Part shown: positions 49,993 to 62,400 of the stretch, in pieces
Layout: each line of letters begins with the position of its first letter
Numbering within the stretch: position 1 is the first letter of the stretch
NCBI RefSeq assembly: GCF_019059575.1
Contig: NW_024881540.1
Location: 806,001 to 870,000, forward strand
Direction of reading: 5' to 3'
DNA length: 64,000 nucleotides
DNA from: Amphibalanus amphitrite
Lineage: Eukaryota > Arthropoda > Thecostraca > Balanomorpha > Balanidae
Made by a program: the position numbers and the translations under genes
The notes under the pieces: generated by a model
What the model was told of the DNA's origin: nothing
Databases searched by the model: none
Seen by the model: only the letters and a program-made list of their open reading frames with translations

Positions 49993-51169
49993 CCCGCGCC
50001 CCACTGGGGGGGGCTATTTATAGCCCCCCTCCCGTTTTTCTGCAATAACTTCCAAACCGCTTGACGGATCGACGCCAAACTTTCAGTACCTTCGGCTGCA
50101 TCAATTTGACACCTTGTGTCAAAATTTGAACTTCGTAGCTACCATAGGTCGGCCGGAAATGACGTCAGAGTGACGTCATGTTCGTCCGATTTCGACGCAA
50201 AACATTGAACCACGGCAATCGCTCCCAAGAGCTCAGTTTTTAAGCCAGATCCAATTTCTTTGCATGAAAGGACTCAGAATTGACCGCGCTATCAAACTGC
50301 TATCTCGGATTTTCAAAATTTTGAAAATTTTGAAAATCGTATATAATAATATTCAAAATTTATATTTTTACATTTTTTTCAAAAAGTTTTTGACTTTTCG
50401 AAAAAAACCGGAATATATGTGACAGAACGCATGAATATGACTAACTCTAGCAAGTTTTAGCTAAATATCTTCAAAAATGGCCAAGTTATACGCATTATTG
50501 CAAAAAATTCACAATTATTAATTTTTCAAATCAATTTTTCAGTACGTATTTGACATCGTAGACCAATATAAATGGCACCATCGTGTTCCTGAGCTCAAAC
50601 TGCATCCAATAGACACCTTTTTTGTTGAAAAATTTTAACTTCAAAATTTGACCTTTTTTGACCTGAAAGTGACCTGACCTAAGCTAAATTCGACTCAAAA
50701 TGACCTCGAATGACACAGACGACATCAAATTCGAAATATATGGCCTAAATGGACCATAAAACATGTGTCACGTGACCGACGCATGATATAATATTTTCGT
50801 GACCTGTGATGACCTGACCCTGACCTGAAAATCAAAGTACAAGTTTGGTACCCTCAAGGTATCTAGAGCATCTGTTCACGAGTGTGGAAACCAAAAATGA
50901 GCCTGATCTGACTTGTAAGACGGCGGCCAGAGCCCAAAATATGAACAAGCCAAAGTGCTAATAATTTTTACTTTGACCTGACCTGTGACGTCATCGGTGA
51001 CCTCGAGGTCAATGAAATTAGGTTTCGCTCGACAGTTTTTCCGGGGCTATCAGACGCCGTTTGAATTTTGACGATCGGCCCAGTAGTTTCGGAGTTAGGA
51101 GGGGGGGGCTATGAATAGCCCCCCCCCCCCAGTAGGGCGTGTTATACACAGACCCCAGTGGGGCGCGGG
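49993..51169 (+). mobile_element. G-hairpin element, complete, ATAA-flanked
   Basis: Direct repeats ATAA at 49989-49992 and 51170-51173. Ends CCCGCGCCCCACTGGG / CCCAGTGGGGCGCGGG, perfectly inverted over 16 bp. Hairpins at 50005-50029 and 51102-51130 with the shared loop CTATTNATAG. The interior includes the common GCCAAACTTTCAGTACC block and TGACGTCA. Confidence 0.88.
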
Positions 51170-51592
51170 ATAACGGGTTCTGGTGTGGGCCCAACCTCAT
51201 CCACCGGTTGCTGGGAGAGCCCGGAAAGGGGGATGCGGATGAGTTGTCTTGAGGATGACGTGGACGGATGAAAGAATGAAAGTACAATAGGATCGCCGGG
51301 ATCATTCGGTGTTTTTGGCTGACACCGTGCACAACGGACATGACAACTATTTAGTAGAAGAGCCATAAGTGAATCAAAAGCAATATAAAATGTGACTAAT
51401 TTAATCAATGGTCCCTGCAATACCAAATATTTACCGGTGATCCAGGATAATCATCCCTCATTTTCCGGATGCCGAAACACACAAAAAATAATTACACTCT
51501 TCGGTTCTTCGGAGCCAAGTACTCCCGTTAAGATGCTTCATTATCTCACTCTTGCGCGCGTCACGTGTTGACCTACACTCGAACACTCTTAA

Positions 51593-52625
51593 CCCTCGCC
51601 GGACCTATTTATTGGTTTTCTACATACGCGCCGGCCGAGGGGGGGGGGCGGGTACGACCCCCCCTCGCCGTTTCGCCCCTGGTGCAGCTAGCGCGTCGCG
51701 GAAAAAACGAGCGTGTGCGCCGTTACGAAACGCAGAGATTGGGACACGATTTTAAGGTCCTAGGTCAACTGGTGACCTCTGAGGTCAGATCAAGTGCCCC
51801 AAGGTACGGTTCAGTTTTTGGTGAATAACTTCGCAAAAAACGGCCGCAGAGCCGCGATTTTGGCAGCATCGTGTTTACCTTGCTCAGGCGCGTCGAATGA
51901 TATACTTTTTGTCCGGGTCAGGTCAACTTGGGGTGTTGACCTCAGGTCAAGGTCAGGTCAGCACCCCCAGGTCACGAAGTTGGTCGAAAGAGGTCATGTC
52001 GCATATCATTCGATTCGGCAGGTCTTCCTGAGTCCATTGGTGGCTTTTCCGACTCGCTAGCTCAATTTGATCAAGAGTTATTGACGAAAAACTAATATGA
52101 CCTTGATGACGTCATAAATGACGTCACGCAAGGTCAACATTGCAAAAGTGACGCATCTAACCTTGCAAGGAGTGCATCAAATCACGATTCTGTGTGCTTG
52201 AGATAGTTGGAGATCGTTCCCGGCGCCAGAATAGCAGTTTTCATTTTTCCCCATTGACTTATAATGGTGAGGTCACGAAAATGACCTGACCTCATATGAC
52301 CTTTAGGAAAAATCCGAGACATACAAGTTGTGAGACTCATAATGGATACTAGATCCTGCAAGTTTCATTTCCCTGTGACATCTCCTCTGGCAGTGAGGGC
52401 GTTGCGAAGTTGCGACATCTGAACACCGTGCAGAGGTTCACTTATGACGCCATAGGTCAGTGACCTGACCTGACCCAAAAATGCGGTTGGTGTCAAAAGA
52501 TCCAGCTTGAATCAAAGGTCAGGTATGCCAAGTTTCAGCTCTCTATCACCAGCGTGTTCGGAGCTATCGCGAAAAAAACCCTATGGAGGGGGCGGCACCC
52601 GCCTCCCCCCCTCGGCCGGCGAGGG
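51593..52625 (+). mobile_element. G-hairpin element, complete, TTAA-flanked
   Basis: TTAA at 51589-51592 and 52626-52629. Ends CCCTCGCCGG / CCGGCGAGGG. Hairpins near 51639-51665 and 52583-52611 with GCGGGTNCG-type loops. The interior is related to 11650-12638. The right TTAA is shared with the MITE that starts at 52630. Confidence 0.85.
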
Positions 52626-52629
52626 TTAA

Positions 52630-54302
52630 AGGGACCCTCCCACCTTCAAAAAAGTTTATGAATTGGCATGAAAGTGATGTCGCTCGGTTCAGAAAGAGCG
52701 AAAACGAATATCTACCAAATTTCACCGAAAAATATTCACCGGTTTTCAAGATATTAGACTTACTTTTGTTTACTTTTTTGGGATCTCCGCTGTTTCTAGC
52801 GACTTTATATTAGAAGTGCGGCGTTTGCGGCAGATGTTGCGCGCAAATAGCATATACCACCGCGTGCTACAAAACGTTTTAGTCAAACATTAAAAAATCG
52901 TTAGATATCTGCGCTGACGTCACACATTCAGAGGGGTATTCCTAAGCATTAGCCCCTCTGAATCAAAATGCTGCAATTTTGAAATTCAATATTTCCGATT
53001 TAACCTTCCAGGCGGTGGGGGGGGGGGCATTTTTTTGCCCCCCCCCCCCTTTAGTTTTTTCGATATATCTCGAGAACCGCTGCGCCGATCGTCACCAAAC
53101 TTTCAGTACCCTCCCGGGAGCAGCTAGCGCACATGGTGACCAAAAATTTTTCCAAAGGCTATGATAGGTTGGCCGCTAATGACGTCAGAGTGACGTCATT
53201 TTTGCCATTTTCGACCCAAAAAAAGGTTTCGCGGGAAGAGCTGTCAGGCCTACAGCTTTAGAGATACAGAAAAATGTTACAGACATAAAAGGTGTGGAAT
53301 TAAAAGGGCTACAAAACTGCTATTTCGGTTTTTCGAATTTTTTGGATTTTGACCCCCAAAAGTCAAAAAATAGATTTTATAAATATAATAGCCAAAAAAT
53401 CCAAAAAGTTTTTTGAATTTCGGAAAAACCGGAATATATGTGATAGTCCCTACCGCCTTCTATCTACATACCAAATTTGAGATCGATACCTCTTTTTTTG
53501 GCCAAGTTATAGCGAAAAAACTGTTCAAAATTGATGACGTCAAATTTTCAAACTCTATTTTTGGCAATTCTAGACCTCGTAGCGCAAAACAAAGACCACC
53601 ATCAGACTCCCCGTGACGAGCTGCATCGAATCGATACCCATTTTATGCAAAAATATCAACTTTAAAATTTGACCTTTTTTGACCTGACCTTGACCTGACT
53701 TTCACCAGAAAGTGACCTAAACCGTACCTGATGGTCTTATAACCAACACCATTGAGTTGGAAATGAAAAACTGGCCATAAAACATGCATCGCATAACCTT
53801 AGTAAAGCTGGGCTCATTTGGTGACCCTTGGTGACCTTTGATGACCTGACCTGTGACCTGATCTGGTATGACCAGTGACCTCTAATAGCAACATATGTAC
53901 TAGACAACTGACGCCTTATCGCTGATTTTCGACAAAATGCGTTTTACTCGGTGTTATAGCACTTTCCCTAGAAGCCACGTGAACGGTGAAACATTTTATC
54001 TTTGACCTGACCTGTGACGTCATCGGTGACCCCGAGGTCAATGAAATTTGGTTTCCTTCGACAAATTTGACAGAGCTATCGAACGCCGTTTGAATTTTCC
54101 GGATCCATCCAGTAGTTTCGGAGATAGGGGGGGGGCAAAAAAGTGCCCCCCCCCCCACCGCGCGGAAGGTGGCTGGTAGGCCCACCGCCTGCCGGGTTAA
54201 GGCATTTCTCGATGTTGTGAGTGCCGAAACCGGTAATTGTGAGCCAGGGACCCCATTTTGGCTATCTCAACTCAAATCTAATGTTAAGGTGGGAGGGTCC
54301 CT
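52630..54302. mobile_element. TTAA MITE, copy 4, split by a G-hairpin element
   Basis: Halves 52630-52999 and 54201-54302 together correspond to copy 1 (5325-5802). The left TTAA is at 52626-52629; the right flank has decayed to TTAT (54303-54306). Confidence 0.85.
53004..54196 (+). mobile_element. G-hairpin element inserted in a MITE
   Basis: TTAA at 53000-53003 and 54197-54200. Copy 1 of the host MITE shows the empty site (gatTTAAggc at the matching place), proving a TTAA duplication. Ends CCTTCCAGGCGG / inverse of CCGCCTGCCGGG, with a second CGCGGAAGG block. Hairpins at 53016-53051 and 54127-54157 with A/T-run loops. Confidence 0.9.
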
Positions 54303-54306
54303 TTAT

Positions 54307-54538
54307 GGAGTGTGGATGGAGCTGAAGAGCTCATAGACACCTACTGCCACTACGACACTCATAATACCGTTATGAGAGTCGCGTGACACCCAATATTAGT
54401 GTCATTTTTGCACAAGCTTATCGGCGTGTTTTTCTTGTGCAAAAAAAGACACTAATATTGGGTGTCACACGACTCTCATAACGGTATTATGAGTGTCGTA
54501 GTGGGTGTTCTATGAGCTCTTCAGCTTCATCCATACTC
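54307..54538. repeat. 232-bp palindrome
   Basis: Arms of about 100 bp, outer ends GAGTGTGGATGGAGCTGAAG / inverse, with shared ATAATACCGTTATGAGAGTC and CACCCAATATTAGTGTC. The spacer of about 17 bp starts cttatcggcg. Non-coding foldback within the nest. Confidence 0.8.
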
Positions 54539-54592
54539 TTTAAGAGTGTGTCGAGTGTAGGTCAACACGTGACACGCGCAAGAGTGATTTAA

Positions 54593-55711
54593 CCCGCGCC
54601 CTGCTGGGGGGGGGGGGGTGTTTGAACACCCCTTGTGGTTTTTCGCAAATATCTCAAAGTGCCGCCGTTTTTGGTACACCTTATCATACATCAATTCTAC
54701 ACATGTGAAACTTTCACACCAAGGTCATTCAAGGTCAGGTCACCAGGTCACTTGAAGTGACCTCACCTCATAAAAAGTTTCAATGTCTGTCATAGCTACA
54801 CCGAGTGACTGATCGCTTTGAAACTTTCAGCGATTGCTAAGGTCAGGTCAATTTTGCGACCTCCCCATTTTAAGTCATTGGGAGAAAATTGAAATGCGCC
54901 TCTTTTGGACGAAAGATAATATAAACACTCTTAAACACTGAATTACAAGTGGTTTAGACACACTGAACATGAAAATGGTGGCCGTTACCCCTGTTTATGC
55001 CCTGAGGTCATCTTAGGTCACGAATAGTATCTAACAGTTTTTCGCAAATAACTTTTGACAGAGGCATGCTAGAGCAATGAAAACGCCTTAGATGTGTTCA
55101 GCTCGACGATACGGATCGACTGATATGCAACTTGACCCTTTCCGGTCAGGTCATGACCTTGACCTGAGGTCAAATTTTCAAGCTGACCTTTCAAGGTCAA
55201 GTTATAGTTCATTCGATGCGTCTTGACAAGAGAAACACGATGCCGGTAAAAGTAAGCTCGTACAAGGCTTGGGTCAAAAGTTATTGCAGAAAAACTGTTT
55301 CCGAAAAAATCGGCTATTTTTGCAGTTTTTGCTCCCTGCAGGCAAAACCGTTGACGTTAGGTCAAATCTGAGATAATTAATCAGAAAGGGCGTTAATAGG
55401 GCTATCGAATGCGCTTTCCCGCGACGCTGTAGCTCTATTGGTTCCCGATTTATGCGTTGGCTTCTTGGAAATTGTCGACATTCGACCTGGAAATCGGCGA
55501 AATTTTGCCTTCAATGACCTCTGGTGACCTGACCTTTGACCTGACCAAAAAATTGACCGAAGTGATTTCGTCATTATTTTTGACGCTCTTTCGAACGCCG
55601 CATTCCGCGTATCGCTACGTGGCCCAGGAGCCGAGTTAGAACGGGGGGGGGGGGTGTTCAAACACCCTCCCAGCAGGGCGTGGAAATCCAGGACACCCAG
55701 CCGGGCGTGGG
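54593..55711 (+). mobile_element. G-hairpin element, complete, TTAA-flanked
   Basis: TTAA at 54589-54592 and 55712-55715. Ends CCCGCGCCCTGCTGGG / inverse of the CCAGCCGGGCGTGGG type. Hairpins at 54605-54633 and 55643-55669 with the shared loop TGTTTGAACA. A truncated right-end relative is at 63339-63441. Confidence 0.87.
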
Positions 55712-55715
55712 TTAA

Positions 55716-56224
55716 GGAAGCATCTTTATGGGAGTACTTGGCTCCGAAGAACCGAAGAGTGTAATTATTTTTTTTTTGTGTGTGAAGGCAAAGCTACCCT
55801 GTACCCAGAAAAAGAAGTTCAAAAAAATGATAAAGGTAAATTGCCCTTTTGCCCCCAGTTGGAATATCCGGCTAGCTCCCCTTTTGACGCGCAGTTCCAA
55901 GCAGCATCCACGTCGAACAATCCAAGTCAGTCTTGAAAATTCGCGGGCAATCTGTCCTCGCCAATCACCAAAACATCCCGGGGCGATGCTGCGAGGGTGC
56001 TACCTCGAGTGTGTCGGTCGCTGGCTAGATGTCTCCACTTGCGTGCTCGGTGGCCGGCCGCCGGCGCTGCGGCCGCCCGGGCCCGCTGGGCGGCGCGGGG
56101 CGGCAGTCAGCGCGGCCGGCCGCCGGGTGTCGTCAGTGCGTTATTCTGTGCCCGCTCCCCGCCCCGGGCTGCTCCAAGCCGTGGCCGTAACCCGACACCT
56201 TCCCACGTCGCGTCGCATCTTATC
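55716..56224 (+). promoter_or_regulatory. 5' flank of transporter gene 2, CpG-rich from about 56000
   Basis: GC- and CpG-rich sequence leads into the start codon, as in gene 1; presumably promoter and 5' UTR. An open frame extends upstream of the chosen ATG but has only Ala/Arg/Pro-rich composition. Confidence 0.45.
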
Positions 56225-56477
56225 ATGGGCCGGTTGAACTCTGAGACCCGTGCCGAAATGTCCCCCATGATGGGTGCCAAGGACAGCGTCACGATGAAGA
56301 AGGACCTGGGTGTGATGAACGGTGTCGCCATCATCGTCGGCATCATCATCGGCTCCGGCATTTTCGTGTCGCCCAAGGGTGTGCTGGTGTACTCGGGCTC
56401 CATCGGCCTGTCGCTGATCATCTGGGCGCTGTGCGGCCTGCTCTCGATGGTCGGCGCACTCTGCTACGCCGAGCTCG
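56225..56477 (+). CDS. Transporter gene 2, coding exon 1
   Basis: Residues 1-84 plus one base of Gly85. Donor GTAAGT at 56478. Contains TM1 and TM2. Confidence 0.9.
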
Positions 56478-59400
56478 GTAAGTGGCACCGCGCGAGCGCG
56501 CGCATTACTCGCGCCGCCGACCGCGCCACGCGGGGCGCCCCAGCTGTGCTCTAGCGCTGCGCAGCGTCCCACCGGAGCGGCGGCCGGCCCGTCACAGAGC
56601 CGCCCAGCGCGCCCGGCCCGCCGGCCAGCCAGCCATTGGCAGGAAATGAGGGCCTCAGGATGAACCACTTGCAATGAACGGCCGGCCGCTCCATGAGAGA
56701 CGGCGGTACGCCCGGACCCGGCCCCGGCACGTGGCGGTACGCCCGGACCCGGTCCTACGTCCGGACCCGGTCCGGCCCCGGCACGTGGCGGTACGGCCGG
56801 CCCCGGCCCCGGCACGTGTCAGTACGGCCGGTCGCGACCCGGCACGTGGCAGTACGGGTGGACCCGGCCCCTGCACGTGGCGCTACGGGTGGACCCGGCC
56901 CCGGCACGTGACAGTACGCCCGGGCCCGGACACGGTCCCAGCACGTGCCAGTATGGCGGGACCCGACCCTAGCACTGTCGGTACGCCGGACCCGGACAAG
57001 GCACGTGCTGGTACGGCCGGAGTGGGCCCCGGCACGTGGCCGTATGCCCAGACCTGGCCAGTGGCCACGGCAAGTCGTGGTATGCGGCTTTCGTGAGCCC
57101 CGCGGCACGTAGCAGTTAGAATAAAACCCAGTCGATTTTCCCGCAGAAAGCAAGACTAGAATTGTTTTCACCTAGTTGGCAAATAATTTCGACAGGGATC
57201 GTCCCAAAGCAAGGATCTTGGAATCATCTCTTTCTTCATACCAATCTCGAAAAATGCTTTATTTTGGTCCTGGGAAGTATCTTGACCTGAGATCAAGGTC
57301 GGGTCAAATAATACCTACCCGGCGGTCAGGCCAGGGAACATGCCAAGAAGGAAGTAAAACCGCGTGCCATTCGTTTTGCCACTGGTATACATACTTACAA
57401 AAGAAAAAGTAATGATCATATTATTAAGTGACCGCGATACAATCAGCTTAGGCCCTAGGGTCAAAAACGCAGAATAAGCATTGGACCAGCTAAGTGGCGT
57501 ATGAGAATGAGAAATGTCAGTTGTTACCTAGCATTGGGTATTTCAATCATGGCGCTAAAACCGAATTTTGCGTATTTTCCCCTTGTCAGCTATTGGGGAG
57601 TTTTTATGATTGCCCTGGACCAGACCCAATGCCATCTGTGGGAAAAAAAACTATAAACACGGTAGATAGTTGTACGAATTCGGGGGCTTGATTCTTTCAT
57701 TCAGGAGCTTGATTCTTTCTGTAAGACCAGAGATTGATGTTCTTACCAAGTTCTTACGAAAGAATATCTGGAAATGAGAGTTAAACAATCACGAGTAGGT
57801 ATAATGCGTTTCGAGCAGTTGTGGAAAACCGACAGTGGGGGCACCGATCTCGGCCGGGGAGGGTCAAATATGTATATGACTTTTTGTTTTAAATAGGGGA
57901 AAATACAAGGAAAAAAAAGAATGACCAATAACATGGCAGTGAATGTGAATATATATCGGTAATAATAATATAGGTAATATGTATTTATACAGTCATCATG
58001 ATAAAAGTACCTATCATCCTCCTAATGAAAATAAGTGGAATTTGTATACACTTCAACATTTGTTTTTGAATTTCAGGAGTACATTGTGAATGGCATATCG
58101 TAAATCGCTGAGAATCTTATCATTTATGATGCTTTTAGATATAGGCCCTGACATGAATATCCCCATCTGGATTCAATGTGTTCTTTCCGTGTTTCCTGTT
58201 TGACGGGGATCTGTCAGTTTCGGCGACTTCTGATGTAAACAATTCATCGCATGTGATCAGCACCAGGCACCAATTGTTGGGGACGGGGATGTCAACGGTT
58301 CCTATAGCGCTCAGATTTTAAACATTTGGACAAATAATTACTGCAAATCATGTCTAAATACCACGAAAGCGGAACAATGCCTACCAACGGGCGTGCGGTA
58401 TGCAGTATGATGCGTACCTACTCGTTTGGTAGGCATTCATTGAGCGGCGCGCGCAAGGCGAGACTTGCCAAATTTGCGGTCCGCGCCAATTTTGTCGTGG
58501 ATATTGTTACGAAGTTTAAAACGACATCCGTTTAAAAAGACATAAATTAAACTGAAAAGGTGTCTACAGTCCCTTACCAATAATGAACAATTTATCAATT
58601 AACCTTCGCCCCAGTGGGGGGGGGGCATATGTTACCACCCTGTCGCGTTTTTCGCGTGTAAATAAAAAAGCGCGGCGCGTAGCGCCGCGCCGCTTGGGGT
58701 AGCTTTTTGTACATCAATTTTGGACAATGTGTGAAATTTTTGACCCCAGGTCATGTCAGGTCAGGTCACCAGGTCAAGTTAACTGACCAAGCCTAAAAAA
58801 AAGTTTGCAATCATGTCCAGCCTGCAGTGTTTGTCAGAAAGGTTTCAAACTTGGTGGATTGCATGATGTTATAGGCGCCTACAATTTGTATATCTCGGAT
58901 TTTTTATATACGTGACCTAAGGTCAGGTCAGTGGCGTGACCTTACCATTATAAGGCAATGGAGAAAAATGAAAATGCCTCTAGATCCGTGTGTACGCATA
59001 GGAACAGTCCAAATATTTCAGAATCACAATGATTTAGTCCACTCGTGATGACCAAGGTGTCATTTTTGCTGATAGCCTCTAGACAGGTCATCCGAGGTCA
59101 CTTGAGGCTACAAACAGTTTTTTGCCAATAACTCGCGATTGGAAAGAGATAGAACGCTGGGGATGGTCTCATTGTGTTTGTCTTGTTGAGACGCATCGAC
59201 TGATATGCAACATGACCTTTTCCGGTCAGGTCATGACCTTGACCTGAGGTCAAATTTTCAAGTTGACCTTTCAAGGTCAAATTATAGTTCATTCGACGCG
59301 TCTCGGCGAGGGGAACACGATTCTGGCAATAGAAATGCCGTGGCTTTTTGTAGTCAAAAGTTATTGTCGAAAAACACTTTTCGTAAAAACAGCTATTTTT

Positions 59401-62400
59401 GGAGTTTTTGCCCTCTGGAGGCTAAACTGTTGACCTGAGGTCAATATTGATAATAATCTTTTCAAAAGAAGAGCTCAAAAGCTATCGTTTGCTGTTCCAT
59501 GCGTTTTTCTAGCTACCATAGTTCCTGAGATAGCGGCATGTTTTCTGAAAAATATAATGACAATTGGCAAATTTTGACCTTTGATGACCTCTGGTGACCC
59601 CAATATTGCTCTAAGGTGAAAAATGACTGAAATACTTTCAAACGTACGCATTGAGAGCTATCGACTGCTTTTTACCGCGTCTTTCTATCCCTCTTCGTTT
59701 TTGAGTTAGAGGTGGGTGGTAACATATGCCCCCCCACTAGGGCGAAGTTGGCTGAAACCGCCACTGGGGCGCGGGTTAATTGTTCAATTACCTAATTTAA
59801 TTGACTCAGTTACCTAAGTTTGTTAGAAGACATATGGATGTTGATAGGATACCTATAGCTGTAACAATAGCTGAGGACAGGGACGACTTGACTTTTCAAT
59901 TGTTTCGTCCCCTCAGCCTATGTGTCTGGTCATATCTCTCAGCTCCTGGTTCACTCGGTATAGGGGGCCCGAGGCTCCGTGCCGGGGCACGTGGGCCGCG
60001 GCTGGCCGGCGGCTATCGGCCGGTCGGCGCCGGCCGCGGCCATATGGCTGCTCGGGCCGGCCATGTGGCGCGCGCCGGGGGGCGGCTGCTTTTTGTCGAA
60101 TAGCGCGGCTCGCGCCGCCGCCGGGTCCAGCGGCCACTGCAGTCTCTGTGATCGGCGCGGAGACAAGATGCTGGCCCCCCGGGCGGCCGCCCTCCGCCCT
60201 GCGCCGGCCCGGCGCTATACCATGTCCAAGATAAACCATGCTTCAGTGGTGCCGCCGTGTGTTACCATGCAGTGCAAGCCGTTATGCATAAATAGCAACT
60301 CGGCATTGGAATTTTGAAGCTGATGGCATTTCCTTGTCATTCTGCTCTATCTCTCCTACGTGCATTATTTATTGCCCAGGGAAAATTCATTCTGCATTAA
60401 TGTCATTTTTTATTTACTCGGGAACGTTCCAGTGTTCATGTCAGTAGTCGAGCGTTCATATAGTTCATACTCATGCCCTGTTTGACGTGGGGGTTGGGGC
60501 AGCCAGCCGCCAGGACATATACGAATTACGGAAGTCTATACATAGACTGATGCGTTTGTTGTACAGAGTCCGGCATAAGTTTTCTCTTCTTAAAAATGTG
60601 CTCTCTAAGTACCTATAAGAGGCAGCGATCCTTTTTTTTAAATTCGAAAAAAACTTTTGCGATTTTTTGGCTATTAAAAAAAAAATACTTTTTTGATTTA
60701 AGAGGGTCAAAATCCAAACCTATCAGATCCTCTGAAAAAAATCTGGTTAGAATGTGTAAAATTGATGCGCGGAGGGGCCCTGAAAGTTTGGTGACGAGTT
60801 GACGACATCTGCAGCTGTTTAGGAGATAGATATCGACGGGAAAGGACAGGGGGGGGGGGCGTTTCGCCCCCACCCCCCACCCCCACCTTACGGGGCGCGG
60901 GTTAAGCCCGCAGGAGCCGTATAGTCAACTACAGAATGATGTTCCACTTTTCACAGACAATTATTTGCCTGGAGTGGTAGACTGTGCCACATCACACAGG
61001 TTGAGTTCACAAATTATAGCTTTGTCCCAATGCTCACAATTGACACGCCTTAATTGCGTGATAAACGGCAAAACTTGCGCTCCAGTCAACTGATAGCTTC
61101 GGAGTGGAACATCATTCGGTAGTCGACTATACTTCATGCTATTTTTTTATAGTTACGGCAATCATTCTTGATCCACATACCTAATGAAATGCATTTTTGG
61201 TTCATGTTGAAAATTGGTGCATTGGCATTACCATGTTCCATTTTGTCGGTGGTTCCACGAATGTCACGCAGAGTAGAGTGACTCTTGACATAGCTTGGTG
61301 ACAAAAAAAAAAAAAACGCTGATGCAGCGTTCGAGGAGGGAGCCAACAGCGCCAGCAAGAAGCCTACTCGTACACCGGAGCGCTTCTGTCGGACATGTTT
61401 ACCCCGGCTTATCACAGCTCTGTAATCATATGTTTCGCCCTTTGTTCAGTTTGTGCCGTTTTTAGGTTGACATATTCGGTAGATCTTTTTATACAAGCGC
61501 CACGCGCCTAAGACCAATATCCAATACAAACATTGTTTCCGGGAACTTTTTCATAAATTTAGCTCGAATATTTGAATGGGCGATTTGACAGCGGGAACCC
61601 ACGCTACGCAGACTTTGTTACCTCCCTGGTCCCCTACAGTCCAATCGTGTGGTTATTCATACTTTCGGGAAGATTTGGAATTCGGATGCCGTGCAAAGCA
61701 GGACTCGGTCCGTCCCACCGACCGATCAACCGTTGTTCTATATACCCTGGATCGACCGGCCGTGACTGTTCCCACCACCCGGCGCCATTCCAGTCAGGAG
61801 TTTCGTATCGCCGGCAACTCGAATCCGGGCACTGACTACCGCGGGGGCCAACGCTCTATCAACTGGGCTACTGAACGGTCAAAAAGCCACGAGAATTCTG
61901 CTCTTTTGGGTGGTGCTATTCGCCAGGACGAGCCACGAGATTTTTATGCTCACTGGCTACACCGACAGATCGACCGCTTTATAGATTTCAGCAATGCCAA
62001 CTATACGGAAAAGTAGGCGAACCCTGACCATCGTATTTTTTTTTTTTGTATAAAACATGTCTTTGTAAATAAAATGGCATCATTTGTTCCATTGTGAAAC
62101 TTGTATAACATATATTGATTTGGTTGTAGAGAAAATTAGATGCAGTGGCACCATGCGCTCCTGGGTTCGGGATCTACAAAAAACTTTTCTCGATAACTAC
62201 TCGTATGACCATTTTGTGGACAAAATAGCTCAGAAGATCAATGCGGGCCCGTTATTTGGCTTTTTAGCCGGTGTTGCCATTAGAATTTCTTTACTGGAAA
62301 TGCCGGTTTCTCAGAGCGTGGTGTAGATCTGGCTGGGTTTAGGTAGGCTATAGCCACTGGCGGTTGCATTGCGGCACAGTCTACCTTCTGTAATAGACTG

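Larger units (their letters stand above)
51477..55785. repeat. Long inverted-arm element hosting a transposon nest
   Basis: The arm at 51477-51592 is inverse to 54540-54588 plus 55716-55785 (the right arm is split by the element at 54593-55711). Shared landmarks: GTGTAGGTCAACACGTGAC, CGCAAGAGTGA, GAAGCATCTT, GAGTACTTGGCTCCGAAGAA. Between the arms lie several further insertions. The original content of this element is unclear. Confidence 0.65.

Noticed and set aside
56141-57171. Long open frames through exon 1 antisense and through the minisatellite
   Set aside because: Repetitive low-complexity translations on both strands; shadows of the transporter exon or products of the tandem repeat.
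61572-62016. 146-residue open frame
   Set aside because: No recognisable domain; overlaps a minus-strand tRNA-like repeat.
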